DNA from: Budorcas taxicolor
Lineage: Eukaryota; Chordata; Mammalia; Artiodactyla; Bovidae
Length of the DNA: 64,000 bases
NCBI RefSeq assembly: GCF_023091745.1
Contig: NC_068935.1
Location: 17,591,775-17,655,774, forward strand
Reading direction: 5' to 3'
Positions 11,976-23,732 of this stretch are shown piece after piece; within the stretch, counting starts at the first letter, position 1, and each line of letters begins with the position of its first letter. Position numbers and translations under genes: made by a program. The notes beneath the pieces were generated by a model that was not told where the DNA came from, ran no database searches, and was given only the letters and a program-made list of their open reading frames with translations.

Positions 11976-12394
11976 GACTCCTTCCAAAACTTTATCAATC
12001 AATTATCATTCCCTTTCACTTCATTTCCAACATTCCCCAAAGAATAGTCCATACAACTGTTTTCTATTCCTACCACCATCTCACTCCTTACCTCTTTCCC
12101 TCGGGCTTTCCCTGTCCCCCACTAAATAGTCATCTGGAAGGTTACTAGTGACAATCACAAGCAGGATCAGACACCCCCTCCTTCCTGAAACTCTGTGTCC
12201 TTTGGCCTCTACAATTTCCCCATTTCCCTGTTAGCTTCCTATCTCTTCTCTGTTTTCTTCAGTAGATTCCTCTTATATTACTCTCTCCTTATAGATGTAG
12301 ATTTTTCTTAAAGTCTCTGCCTTCAGCCTTGCCTCTATTGTCCTAGATTCAAGTGTTCTCTTTCTGCAGATGAAATGGTCCCTGAGAGAGGCAG

Positions 12395-12533
12395 CACAGC
12401 ACAGAGGGCTGGGAGCAGTGACCCTAAAATCAGTCTGCTTGAGTTCCGATCCCCCCAGACCCAATCACATGCTAGTAACTTTGGCAAGTTACTCTGTACC
12501 TTTGTTTGCACATCTGTAACATGAGGATCCATT
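12395..12533 (+). mobile_element. MIR SINE, sense, split by BovB
   Basis: GAGTTCCGATCC, GCTAGTAACTTTGGCAAGTT and CATCTGTAACATGAGGA follow MIR; its continuation appears beyond the BovB at about 14306-14345. Confidence 0.75.
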
Positions 12534-14294
12534 CAGTTCAGGTCAGTTCAGTTCAGTCACTCAGTCGTGTCCGACTCTTTGCGACCCCATGAATCGCAGC
12601 ATACCAGGCCTCCCTGTTCGTCACCATCTCCCAGAGTTCACTCAGACTCACGTCCATGGAGTCGTGATGCCATCCAGCCATCTCATCCTTGGTCGTCCCC
12701 TTCTCCTCCTGCCCTCAATCCCTCCCAGCATCAGAGTCTTTTCCAATGAGTCAACTCTTTGCATGAGGTGGCCAAAGTACTGGAGTTTCAGCTTTAGCAT
12801 CATTCCTTCCAAAGAAATCCCAGGGCTGGTCTCCTTCAGAATGGACTGGTCGGATCTCCTTGCAGTCCAAGGGACTCTCAAGAGTCTTCTCCAACACCAC
12901 AGTTCAAAAGCATCAATTTTTCGGCACTTAGCCTTCTTCACAGTCCAACTCTCACATCCATACATGACCACAGGAAAAACCATAGCCTTGACTAGATGGA
13001 CCTTAGTCGGCAAAGTAATGTCTCTGCTTTTGAATATGCTATCTAGGTTGGTCATAACTTTTCTTCCAAGGAGCAAGCGTCTTTCAAGTTCATGGCTGCA
13101 GTCACCATCTGCAGTGATTCTGGAGTCCCAAAAAATAAAGTCTGACACTGTTTCCACTGTTTCTCCATCTATTTCCCATGAAGTGATGGGACCGGATGCC
13201 ATGATCTTCGTTTTCTGAATGTTGAGCTTTAGGCCAACTTTTCTGCTCTCCTCTTTCACTTTCATCAAGAGGCTTTTTAGCTCCTCTTCACTTTCTGCCA
13301 TAAGGGTGGTGTCATCTGCATATCTGAGGTTATTGATATTTCTCCCGGCAATCTCGATTCCAGCTTGTGTTTCTTCCAGTCCAGCATTTCTCATGATGTA
13401 CTCTGCATAGAAGTTAAATAAGCAGGGTGACAATATACAGCCTTGATGTACTCCTTTTCCTATTTGGAACCAGTCTGTTGTTCCATGCCCAGTTCTCACT
13501 GTTGCTTCCTGACCTGCATACAGATTTCTCAAGAGGCAGGTTAGGTGGTCTGGTATTCCCATCTCTTTCAGAATTTTCCACAGTTGATTGTGATCCACGC
13601 AGTCAAAGGCTTTGGCATAGTCAATAAAGCAGAAATAGATGTTTTTCTGGAACTCTCTTGGTTTTTCCATGATCCAGCGGATGCTGGCAATTTGATCTCT
13701 GGTTCCTCTGCCTTTTCTAAAACCAGCTTGAACATCAGGGAGTTCATGGTTCACGTATTGCTGAAGCCTGGCTTGGAGAATTTTGAGCATTACTTTACTA
13801 GCATGTGAGATGAGTGCAATTGTGCGGTAGTTTGAGCATTCTTTGGCATTGCCTTTCTTTGGGATTGGAATGAAAACTGAGCTTTTCCAGTCCTGTGGCC
13901 ACTGCTGAGTTTTCCAAATGTGCTGGCATATTGAGTTCAGCACTTTCACAGCATCATCTTTCAGGATTTGAAACAGCTCAACTGGAATTCCATCACCTCC
14001 ACTAGCTTTGTTTGTAGTGATGCTTTCTAAGGCCCACTTGACTTCACATTCCAAGATGTCTGGTTCTAGATTAGTGATCACATCATCATGACTATCTGGG
14101 TCATGAAGATCTTTTTTGTACAGTTCTTCCATGTATTCTTGCCACCTCTTCTTAATATCTTCTGCTTCTGTTAGGTCCATACCATTTCTGTCCTTTATCG
14201 AGCCCATCTTTGCATGAAATGTTCCCTTGGTATCTCTAATTTTCTTGAAGAGATCTCTAGTCTTTCCCAATCTGTTGTTTTCCTCTATTTCTTT
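12534..14294 (-). mobile_element. BovB LINE, 5'-truncated, with 11-bp target-site duplication
   Basis: Antisense BovB: the 3' end (CAGTTCAGTTCAGTCACTCA) lies at 12540, and the 5' truncation is at CTCTATTTCTTT near 14290. Both sides carry GAGGATCCATT (12523-12533 and 14295-14305). It lacks the N-terminal endonuclease and the 5' UTR but keeps a long open reverse-transcriptase frame, so it is a young copy relative to the others here. It interrupts a MIR. Confidence 0.96.
12648..14270 (-). CDS. BovB ORF2 fragment: reverse transcriptase, open 540 codons
   Basis: This retrotransposon frame would encode the reverse transcriptase and C-terminal part of the BovB (RTE-clade) polyprotein, which copies its own RNA and probably Bov-tA SINE RNA at the target site. 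Visible motifs in order: PIPKKGNAKECSNYRTIALI near residues 135-154 (RT block 1), AGFRKGRGTRDQ near 182-193, FIDYAKAFDCVDH near 215-227 (first catalytic Asp), GVHQGCILSP near 273-282 and YADD at 317-320 (catalytic Asp pair). The C-terminal segment with paired Cys/Trp residues (YGCESW, LWCWRR) follows, and the frame ends a few codons short of the usual end. The first Met is internal to the original protein, because the insertion is 5'-truncated and lacks the apurinic-type endonuclease and any promoter. It is therefore probably not a functional gene, but it is unbroken over the whole RT domain. Confidence 0.75.
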   Translation of the reverse strand: MGKTRDLFKKIRDTKGTFHAKMGSIKDRNGMDLTEAEDIKKRWQEYMEELYKKDLHDPDSHDDVITNLEPDILECEVKWALESITTNKASGGDGIPVELFQILKDDAVKVLNSICQHIWKTQQWPQDWKSSVFIPIPKKGNAKECSNYRTIALISHASKVMLKILQARLQQYVNHELPDVQAGFRKGRGTRDQIASIRWIMEKPREFQKNIYFCFIDYAKAFDCVDHNQLWKILKEMGIPDHLTCLLRNLYAGQEATVRTGHGTTDWFQIGKGVHQGCILSPCLFNFYAEYIMRNAGLEETQAGIEIAGRNINNLRYADDTTLMAESEEELKSLLMKVKEESRKVGLKLNIQKTKIMASGPITSWEIDGETVETVSDFIFWDSRITADGDCSHELERRLLLGRKVMTNLDSIFKSRDITLPTKVHLVKAMVFPVVMYGCESWTVKKAKCRKIDAFELWCWRRLLRVPWTARRSDQSILKETSPGISLEGMMLKLKLQYFGHLMQRVDSLEKTLMLGGIEGRRRRGRPRMRWLDGITTPWT

Positions 14295-14384
14295 GAGGAT
14301 CCATTGAGATCATGTATATAAGAGGACTTGGACCAGTCTCTAACAAGTAGTGAGCCTCATGTGTTTGCTGTTGTATAGTCTGAA

Positions 14385-15060
14385 CCCCCAGGCCTGAACT
14401 TTCACTTGTGTGCTCCAGATCCATTCCAACTAGTTGCTTCATATCTGCCCCGAAGGTCTCTAAGAAATTCAACATGTCTAAAATTGCCTTCATATTTCCT
14501 TCATTTCTACTTGTGCACAGTCTCACTTTCTATTCACTCACTTCTGTTACAGATCACCATTATCCTGATCAGCATGCCAACCAAGCCTAAGGAACTTGAC
14601 CCATCCATCTCACTTACCATCTTTATTCCATCCATTACACAGCCTTGCCAGTTGGACCTTTTCAAATTCTCCAATCTGGGTGATGAAAATGTTTTGAAAG
14701 TGATAGTGCTGGCCATTACACACCATGTGAATGAATGTACTAAATATCACTGAATTGTACACTTTAAAATGATTCAAAGGGTCCACCTCCATAGCCACCA
14801 CCATAGTCCAGGCCACTGTCATTTCCTCTGGAATACTCTCATAGCCTGCTCACTGGTCTTTTACGCTCCCACTTTAGCCTACCTTCAGAGGTACTGATCT
14901 AGTAGGTCTGAAGGTAGAGCCTGGAAATCTGTGCTATTAACAAGCACCCCACAGAGGGCTGCCTGAAGTTGGGGAATCACTGCCTACAGGATTAAGTTCA
15001 AACTCCTTAGTCTGGCAAGATCCTTCATGCCTTCCTTTAGTGTGTCTCTTTTCCCCTATA
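14385..15060 (+). mobile_element. L2 LINE, sense, with a MER5-like insert
   Basis: Segments near 14450-14490 (TTCAACATGTCTAAAATTGC), 14795-14870 (CCATAGTCCAGGCCACTGTC, CTGCTCACTGGTCTTTTACG) and 14993-15030 match the L2 ORF2 order. 14690-14770 resembles an L1 3' tail, and 14883-14986 resembles a MER5A hAT element (CTGTGCTATTAACAAGC). Confidence 0.6.
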
Positions 15061-15214
15061 TTTTACTTTTCCTATAGTTACTTTATATTTTGCCCAAGGT
15101 TGATAATTGGCCATGACCTGAGGAGTAGGATGAGAAGAACTCTCTGAACTTCAAGGAAAAAGAGAGACAGCAAGAGGGAAAGTGACAGGGAGAGGAAAGA
15201 AGAACAAAATTTAG

Positions 15215-15375
15215 ATCTTAGCTTAAATCTTAATTTCACCACTTACTAGCTCTAAGACCCAAAGTAAGTCACATAACCCTTCTGATCACCAGTCTTACTA
15301 ATTTTTTTAAAATGGTACTATGCTACAAGCTGTCTGTGAAGATTAAGTTAGATAACACAGTAAATACAATGCTTT
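15215..15375 (+). mobile_element. MIR SINE, sense
   Basis: CCACTTACTAGCTCTAAGAC, AAGTAAGTCACATAACC and a GAAGATTAAGTTAGATAA block follow the MIR consensus. Confidence 0.7.
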
Positions 15376-16069
15376 TGTTTTCAAAATGCACTTTTCAACT
15401 TAGAGAGAAAAAGGAAAGGATACATGTTAAAAACACAGTTTTTCAGTGAACATCAGTCGTTTTATCAGTACTTATCCAAGTGCATGGTCCATATCCAGAG
15501 CTAAATACTTTTGTTTTGCTGCTGTTATTATTAATATCATTAAAGCTGGAACTCAGATCAAGCACACTGGCAGAGAGCTTAACCTTGGCGAGGTGAAGGG
15601 ACACATCTTCCTGAGAGCTGGAAGCGTTTGAGATGGCGATGTAAAGATGGCTCTGATGGAAGCCGAAGAAGCTCCTGTCAGTTGGCCTCAGTCTTCTCAC
15701 TAATGAAGGAGGTGAAGTCATCTCCTGAGAATGAGGGGGAGGGCTGGGGCTGGGGGCTTGAGGAAAGCACAGGAAGTTTGGAGCAGCTGCTGTAGGGAAT
15801 GTGATAGGGAGTCAGCAAGCGAGGAATGAATGGATTGTTGAACAGCCAGAGGGGCCAGCTTAGGGTAGAGAGCATGCATTGGCAGCAAACACGATGAGCA
15901 GGGTTTCTCCCACAGGCCAAGAGTGGAAACACTCACCTTCCACTCAAGGGGTCACCCAGGGCTGCAAATTGGAAAGGCAAGAGGAGAACAAAAGTTATGG
16001 TGGTAAAGGACTCTAGGGTAGACACAGAAAGGAAACATCCGCAAACCTGGGCTAAAAAGGAGGGCTCAC
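15376..16069. other. Unassigned intergenic interval
   Basis: No gene or familiar repeat recognised. Slightly GC-richer than its flanks around 15640-15800; short open frames lack any family signature. Confidence 0.45.
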
Positions 16070-16194
16070 TTATTCACTGAACAGGCATTTAACAAACACA
16101 TGCTATATAAATAATATACAGGTGCCTGGGCATGGGAGACTTGCAAAGAACCAGATGCACAAAATCCCTGCCTTCAACATAGATCCACATAAAG

Positions 16195-16660
16195 ACTTGC
16201 ACACCCATGTTAATAGAAGTCTTTGTTCATCATTGTGAAAAACTGGAAACAACCCAGATGTCCTTCAACAGGTGAATGGATAAGCCAACTGTGGTACATT
16301 TCTATAACTACTCAGTAATAAGGAGAAACAAACTCTTGAAATATGGAACAACACGGGTGAATCTCAAAATCAGTTTGCTGAGGAAAAAAGTGCATACTGT
16401 AGGACTACATGTATATAGAATTCCAGAAAATGCAAATTGATCAATAGCAATGAAAAGCACATCGTTGACTGATTATTTGGACCAGAAGGAAGAGGACACA
16501 AAGGATCACAAGGAAACTTTTGGTGGTGAAGGGTATGTTCATTAATGTGACTCTGATGATGATTTCATAGATGTATACATATGTCAAAATCAACCATGTT
16601 ATGTATTTTAAATTTGTGCACTTTTTCATGTTAATTATACCTCAATGACATAAAAAAAAT
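16195..16660 (+). mobile_element. L1-like LINE 3' end, sense
   Basis: AAAAACTGGAAACAACCCAG, AACAGGTGAATGGATAAGCC and GGTACATTTCTATAACTACT match the L1 3' region (the 'gtccatcaacagg' segment) in sense. It ends near TATACCTCAATGAC and an A-rich stretch, within the antisense L2. Confidence 0.75.
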
Positions 16661-16923
16661 AAATTTAAGGAATTTTAATTGGCCTAAAATATCCCTGCTT
16701 TCATGGGACTTGCAGTCTACATGGGAGAGATTGACAGTAAACTATAGTATTTTTAGACAGTGCTTTGTTGTGTGAATTTAAAATAAATAAGATAATGGAA
16801 TAGAGAATAGAGTGGAGCAGATAAAAAGGAGCAACTACAGACAGGATGATCAAGGAAGGCCTCTGGGGAAGTGAGGTTTGAAGTGAGATTGAATGATAAG
16901 AAGAAAACAGCCTTAAGAAGATG

Positions 16924-18059
16924 TCAGTCAGTCAGTCAGTTCAGTCGCTCAGTCATGTCCAACTCTTTGTGACCCCATGGACCGTAGCACACCACACCTC
17001 CCTGTCTATCACCAACTCCCGGAGTTTACTCAAACTCATGTCCATTGAGTCGGTGATGCCATCCAACCATCTCATCCTCTGTCGTCCCCTTCTTCTCCTG
17101 CCTTCAGTCTTTCCCAGCATCAAGATCTTTTCAAATGAGTCAGTTCTTCGCATCAGATGGCCAAAGTATTAAGAGTTTCAGCTTCAGCATCAGTCTTTCC
17201 AATGAATATTCAGGACTGATTTCCTTTAGGAAGGACTGGTTGGATCTCCTCACAGTCCAAGGGACTCTCAAGAGTCTTCTCCAACACCACAGTTCAAAAG
17301 CATCGATTCTTTGGCACTCAGCTTTCTTTATAGTCCACCTCTCAATCCATACATGATTGCTGGAAAAACCATAGCTTTGACTATGTGGACGTTTGTTGGC
17401 AAAGTAATGTCTCTGCTTTTTAAAATGCTGTCTAGGTTGGTCATAGCTTTTCTTCCAAGGAGCAAGCATCTTTTAATTTCATGGCTGCAGTCACCATTCT
17501 GCAGTGATTTTGGAACGCAAAAAAATAAAGTCTGTCACTGTTTCCATTGTTTCCCCATCTATTTGACATGAAGTGATGGGACCAGATGCCATGATCTTAG
17601 TTTTCTGAGTGTTGAGTTTTAAGCCAACTTTTTCACTCTCCTCTTTCACTTTCATCAAGAGGCTCTTTCATTCTTCTTTGCTTTCTGCCATAAGGGTGGT
17701 GTCATCTGCATATGTGAGGTTACTGATTATTTCCCCCAGCAATCTTGATTCCAGCTTGTGCTTCTTCCAACCCAGCATTTCTCATGACGTACTCTGCATA
17801 TAAGCTAAATAAGCAGGGTGACAATATACAGCCTTGACGTACTCCTTTCCCGATTTGAAACCAGTCTGTTGTTCCATGTCCGGTTCTAAGTGTTTCTTCC
17901 TGACTTGCATACAGATTTCTTAAGAGGCAGGTCAGGTGGTCTGGTATTCCCATGTCTTGAAGAATTTTCAAGAGTTTGTTGTGATGCACACAGTCAAAGG
18001 CTTTGGCATACTCAATAAAGCAAAAGTAGCTGTTTTTCTGGAACTCTCTTGCTTTTTTG
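16924..18059 (-). mobile_element. BovB LINE, 5'-truncated, decayed
   Basis: Antisense BovB from the 3' end (CAGTTCAGTCGCTCAGTC) to a truncation after GAACTCTCTTGC in the reverse-transcriptase coding part. Frames are broken; the RT pieces retain GVRQGCILSP but the YADD region is disrupted. Flanks AGAAGATG (16916-16923) and AGAAGACG (18060-18067) are a probable target-site duplication. It splits an L2. Confidence 0.92.
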
Positions 18060-19784
18060 AGAAGACGTGGAGGAAGAATATTCCAGGAAACAGAGCATGC
18101 AAAAGCTCTGAAGCAGGAATGAGCTTGAGGTATTTAAAGAACAACAAGAAGACTAGTGTAACCTGAGTTTAATGAGGAAGTCAAGAGTATCATAAGATGA
18201 GGTTGGCAAGGGTTGGTTTGCATGTGGTCTTATAGACCATGGTAAAGCATTAACATTGTATTTTAATTGGATGGGTCAACCAATGGAGGGCCTTAAGTAG
18301 AGACAGAACATACTCTTCTCTATGCTTTAATATTGTTCTGGCTATTGTGTAGAGAACTAAGGGTAAAAACAAGAGGACCAGTTAGAAAATGTAATATTAG
18401 TTCAGGGAAGAAATGATGGGGGTGTAGACTAGGGTAGTAGAAGAGCAGATCTTGAGAAGAGGTCCTATGTACAATCCCTTTTGGAAGTAGAGTTCAAAGG
18501 TCTTGGCTTCTAAATTAACTGTGGAAGGGTGAGGGAAAGAGTAGAATCAATGTGATTCTTGTTTTTGCTTAACCATTTACAAAAAATAGGGGCAGAGATT
18601 AATGTGGTAATGCCCTCCAACTGACAATCACCAGGAACAAACCTTCATTTGAACAGGCTGACTTTATTACTCATGGCAGAAATGAAGAATTCATAGCATG
18701 GCAAACCATGAGTAGCTAACTAAGAAGTGTTAGAAAGGACTTATTATTGGGTTGGAGCTTATGTTAGGTTTTTTTAGGGAAGGTCCAAGGAAGCAAGTGT
18801 TCACTCTGAGTTGGATGCTATTAGGCAGTGAGGGTGAGTCTATAATTGAGTAAATCTTATCCAAAAATAATGAAAGCTAGAGCAAGACTAAAGCAGTGAT
18901 GGATAGAGAAGCAGCAGTCACTCAGATTGGCTGGGAAAGGATGCTGTCTGGTGCTTTGTGAGTTTCACAGTAACCTTATTTTTGTCAGTACTTAAATAAC
19001 ATTATTAAACATTCTTATTTTGTCTCATTCCATCATGGTCACAGAAACATGTCCTGTCTAATATGGTGTTCTATGAGATTATATCTGTCTGACAGGAGAA
19101 TAACATGGCCTATCTGTGAACAGCTTCTAACCAACAGTGACACCTAAACGGAAATGTCAGACCCATTCCCAGATGGCAGGAAACTTTCATTCTCAGGTGG
19201 AGGAGTAAATTTTAGGGGAAGGGATTCAAAACCTCTGATTTGGGCATGTAAACTTTGAGACAGGTATAGATACCTAGATAGAGATGTTAAATAGGCAGTC
19301 AGATATTAAACCCTGGAGTTCAAAGTAGGGGATTTCAGGGATAAATATGTATATATATTGGAATCGTCATTATAAAGATGGTATTCATATATGAAGATGA
19401 TATTTTGCATGTTGGGACTAGTAGACATCACCAAGGGGGACAGAATAGATGAAAAAGAGAAGAAGTCCCAGAATGGAGCCCTAGGCAACTCAACGTTGAG
19501 AGGTTGAGGAGAGGATGAGAAACCAGGAAAAGAAAGACTAAGAAGGAAAGGGGCTGGTGAAGAAGGAGGCAAAACAGGAGACTAAGGTGTTTTGGAAGTT
19601 AAGGAAAAAAGATTCAAGGAAGGAGTGATCGATTGCATTAAATGCTGCCCAGTATCATAGAAAATGAGGACTCAGTATTGAGTACTTGATTCAGCAACAT
19701 GCAGGTCATCAGTGACCAATGACAAAGTTGTTTCATTGGTCTGTGGTGTAGGTGCCAACCCTGCATGTAATCCGGGCAAGATTG

Positions 19785-19950
19785 GAAGCTACGATTACTG
19801 AACCTTTACCCAGAACCGGGTACTATGTTAAGCATTCAATCTTCACAGCAGCTCAGGGAGGTAGGCATTATTCTTCCATCCATTTTACAGATGGAGAAAC
19901 AAAGCTTCGAGAGAGTGAAGTCCTGTTCCTGACATTACCTAGCTGATGAA
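19785..19950 (-). mobile_element. MIR SINE, antisense
   Basis: GGGAGGTAGGCATTATTCTT, CCATTTTACAGATGGAGAAA and CATTACCTAGCTGATGAAAG follow MIR reversed. Confidence 0.78.
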
Positions 19951-20503
19951 AGGCAGACCATCAATGTGGCCCTAGGCAGCCTGGCTCTAGAGTCCATGCC
20001 CTATGCACCACACCATCCTACTTTCCTGGATGACAGAGAAAGTCAAAAGGTGGGGGCTTTTGAACTGACCAGCACCCTGGACTTGCTGGAGGGAAATCCT
20101 AGTCTCTGAGAGATGGTACCAGTTACTTCGAGCTGGGATGGAGACTAACCCAGCTGATTGCAGAGCAGCCTCCTCTTAGCAGGGCTTGTTAGCTGGTCAT
20201 GGCCTTGGTTTGGCACAGATGTATAGGGCAGTGACAGACAAACAATAGGAATTCCATCCTTACAGTTCTGAAGGTATCTATCCTAATATTTCTTTTCTCA
20301 CTCACCTTAGCCATTCCTCTCTGGTGTCCTATTTGTTAAATTAGCCTCCCAATGTATAGAGACCTAACTGAAAAGTAGGCAAAGGGTTTCTCACCTTTCT
20401 GCTTGTTCCAGTTACTCCTATCCCCACACCCATCCCACCCTTCCCCCCAACCCCAAGAGACTCACCTGGAAATGCAGGTGCCCTCCTACATGGCTAAAGT
20501 TAA

Positions 20504-20710
20504 GCTTCCCTGGCGGCTCAGAGGATAAAGCGTCTGCCTGCAGTGCAGGTAGACCTGGCTTAGATCCCTGTGTCAGGAAGATCCTCTGAAGAAGGTAATG
20601 GCACCCTACTCCAGCACTCTTGCCTGGAAAATCCCATGGACAGAGGAGCCCGGTAGGCTACAGTCCATGAGGTCACAAAGAGTCAGACACGACTGAGCGG
20701 CTTCACTTTC
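20504..20710 (+). mobile_element. Bov-tA SINE, sense
   Basis: GCTTCCCTGGCGGCTCAG head through GTCAGACACGACTGAGCGG tail. Confidence 0.95.
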
Positions 20711-20917
20711 AAGTCTTCTGAACACCCCCTAGAAGGAATGAGGATAAAGAAAGAGCCAAACTTCTGTTCTCGAGCTTACCAAAACGATGTGACTGTCGGA
20801 GCGGTCTTACTCAAATCAGATTTGGGTGTCCTAGGACAAGTCCCTCTTGACATCTTTCTCCTTGATCCAGTGTCTAAAAGCCACCATTAAAGATACACTC
20901 CTTGACCTATGACTGAT

Positions 20918-20990
20918 TAATGTTGATGTATGGCTGAAATCAACACTATTGTAAAGCAATTATCCTCCAATTAAAAATAAATTTTTTGAA
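20918..20990 (+). mobile_element. L1 LINE 3' terminal stub
   Basis: GATTAATGTTGATGTATGGC, GTAAAGCAATTATCCTCC and AATTAAAAATAAAT are the very end of a ruminant L1; the same ending is seen at 29960-30050. Confidence 0.8.
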
Positions 20991-21053
20991 AAGATACACT
21001 CTTAGGATCATCACTGGGATGAGCAGCAGATTAGATGTAAATGAATAAGATCA

Positions 21054-21317
21054 TTCAGTTCAGTTCAGTTCAGTGGCTCAGTCATGTCCAACTCTTTGCG
21101 ACCCCATGAATCGCAGCATGCCAGGCCTCCCTGTCCATCACCATCTCCCGGAGTTCACTCAGACTCACGTCCATCAAGTTGGAGATGCCATCCAGCCATC
21201 TCATCCTCTGCCGTTCCCTTTTCCTCCTGCCCCCAGTCCCTCCCAGCATCAGAGTCTTTTCCAATGAGTCAACTCTTCGCATGAGGTGGCCAAAGTACTG
21301 GAATTTCAGCTTTAGCA
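21054..21317 (-). mobile_element. BovB 3'-end fragment, antisense
   Basis: The last about 260 bases of BovB: TTCAGTTCAGTTCAG, CATCACCATCTCCCGGAG, CATGAGGTGGCCAAAGTACT. Short 5'-truncated insertion. Confidence 0.92.
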
Positions 21318-22113
21318 GACTCTGGCAATAGGGAAGAAACAGTTTTGGAAGACTAGGAATGGCCAAGGGAAGACTGGAACAGGACAAGGGGAAATGAGAT
21401 AAATATCAATCCCATAGTTTTACTAAGAACTAGTCCCGATCACAAGTATCCCCAGAGGAGTGGCCCCACAAGAAGAGGAGCAAAATTAATGTGCCCTCTT
21501 CTCTCCATTCGTTCTCTTCCAGGCCCACTCAAGATGCAACCCCTGCTAGAGCATATCTAGATAGTTGAAAGAGCCAAGGGAAGGCCCCTTGTCCTTCTAG
21601 GGACCTGAAATATTTTCATGAGTGGATGTCCATGAGTCAGGTATGCAGAAATTCAGCACATTCATGCTAAATCCTGTCATTCATGGCCACCATGGTCCTC
21701 CACAGGGTCCTAACAGCATCTGGCAGGCAGACAAGGATGTGACTTGAGAAGCTGTGGCAGGTTCAGTACAGTTCAGTTCAGTCGCTCAGTTGTGTCTGAC
21801 TCTTTGCGACCCCATGGACTGCAGGACATCAGGCCTCCCTGTCCATTGCCAGCTCCTGGAGCTTACTCAAACTCATGTCCATCAAGTTGGTGATGCCATC
21901 CAACCATCTTATCCTCTAGCATCCCCTTCTCCTCCCGCCTTCAATCTTCCCCAGCATCAGGGTTTTCAAATGAGTCAGTTCTTTGCATCAGGTGGCCAAA
22001 TATTAAGAGTTTCAGCTTCAGCATCAGTCCTGCCAATGAATATTCAGGACTGATTTCCTTTAGGATGGACTGGTTGGATCTCCTTGCAGTCCAAGGGACT
22101 CTCAAGAGCCTTT

Positions 22114-23732
22114 TGCTGGGGTCCAGCCCCGGTGGATCCAGGGTGATTCGAAGGTGGGGACGGAGTTGGCATCCTTGGAAAAATACATATTTAATTACAG
22201 ATACATAGAGAGATTAGAAACGGATAGTGTAGTAGGAAAATTAGTGGAGAAAAAGAGGCTGAATAACTTGGTTTACATGGAATAGCATCCATGCTCCAGA
22301 TGGGAATTCAGCCAGAAAAACAGGGAGCAAGAAAGAACGACATGGGGGTATCAGTCTTTCCGGAAACTGATCTGATTTCTTTATTTTGGGGTTTGCTTAT
22401 ATACCTTTTGTTACACATAGGGATGAATACAGAGTCACACGGGGGTCAGCAGTCTTGACCTTTATCAAAATCAGGTGCTTCACATAAATGTATAAAAAAA
22501 GGTCTTAGGGATATTACATCATCTTCTGGCCATGAGTGAGACCTGCTGACATTTTATGATCCTTTCTTTCTGATAACCAAAAAACTTATTTCTTCCAAGG
22601 GTGTTTTTTCTTAAACTAGGCACCACCCTCCAAATAAAGTTACATTCCTATAGGGTGAGGGTGTAGTGAGTTACAATCAAGAAAGGAATTTATTTAACCC
22701 AAGGTTAACATGATTAATCTTAAAGGTTAATACTTATTTCTCCTATATGTTAGTTATATTCATTATAAGGGCAGGGAATATGGAGATTTAGCAGGAAACA
22801 TCAGCCCAACAAATGAAAATCCTTTCAACAATGTTCCCCTTAAGATCTATTTAGTCTTAAGATAGTGATAAAGTTACATTTTCACATAGCAAGGACACAG
22901 TGATTTATAACAAAGTACAGTGATCTATTACAAAAGAGAAAATTCATTAACTCAAAAAGTCTAGTATTGCTAACCTTAAAAACTACTATATTTCCTTTTC
23001 TATATTCCAAATACATTGATTAATATATTCCCAGGTGCCTAAGGATATGGAGGCCTGGCGGCAATTATTGACTCAATAAGAAGAAAAAGCCCTATGCTAA
23101 TTAAGACTCTCAAAATACTCCAAAACTCTCTGTGCTGTTTATGGTTAAGAGGTAGTAAACAATCATGTGGCAGGAGTATGGATAATCCTGTCACACAAGC
23201 TAGTCTGTCAGCAGAGAGGTTTGACCTGAGACATCCTTGTCCCACCCAGGGGAGGGAATTAGCAGCAATTATTGACAGCAACAAATGAAAAACCCTTCAC
23301 CAATATAATTCCTAACCAACCCACTATACTAATAATTTCCAACTCCCCAAAAGAATATGCCTTTAGTAAGTCTAAAACATCTCGTGCCTCTCAGGTTGGG
23401 AGGCTGTAAACAATCACATGTGGCCGGATGAACCTATACAGGTGGGCTAGATAACCTTCAGAGGAGTCCGTAAGCTGAAACACTCTTGTCACACCCAGGA
23501 ATTTTTATTGCCTTGGAGCTGCACGTTTACTCCTACTCCGAGAGAAACGGTTATGGGGGAGAACCCCCCGTAAAGTCAGAGGTGTAGGTGAGAGCATAAA
23601 ACAGACTCTGGTTTGGGGGTTGATGCTCGGGAACAGGGGGTTTCCTGAGGCTTGATCACGCCTTTGCATATGCCAAGCCTCCTTCCTCATGACCCTTGCC
23701 ATGGGCGGAGTTCCTCACGCTGGCCCCCGGCA
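22114..23732 (-). mobile_element. Class II endogenous retrovirus LTR, probably solo, inserted in BovB
   Basis: The insert starts TGCTGGGGTCC and ends GGCCCCCGGCA on the plus strand, so both ends have the LTR TG...CA form. Flanking GCCTTT (22108-22113) and GTCTTC (23733-23738) occupy the position of one BovB word, giving a degraded 6-bp duplication typical of ERVK-like insertions. Read on the minus strand, a TATA-like TTTTATGC lies near 23600 and an AATAAA signal at 23509-23504, followed by an unusually long remainder containing tandem duplications. I see no gag, pol or env coding sequence, so this is probably a solo LTR of the BTLTR1 kind; the family name is from memory. Confidence 0.85.

Larger units (their letters stand above)
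16070..19720 (-). mobile_element. Long L2 LINE, antisense, split by later insertions
   Basis: From the 3' end (16080-16190, 16680-16915) the sequence follows the L2 reverse complement: AAGGAAGGCCTCTGGGGAAG, ATTCCAGGAAACAGAGCATG, CATGTGGTCTTATAGACCAT, CAATGGAGGGCCTTAAGTAG, then 19280-19700 (GTTAAATAGGCAGTCAGATA, CAGAATGGAGCCCTAGGC, GATCGATTGCATTAAATGCT). It covers much of ORF2. An L1-like tail near 16195-16660 and the BovB at 16924-18059 interrupt it. Confidence 0.75.

Noticed and set aside
12589..13218. 209-codon plus-strand frame (and similar at 45797-46351 minus)
   Set aside because: Antisense shadow of BovB reverse transcriptase; the same shadow appears at every BovB copy.
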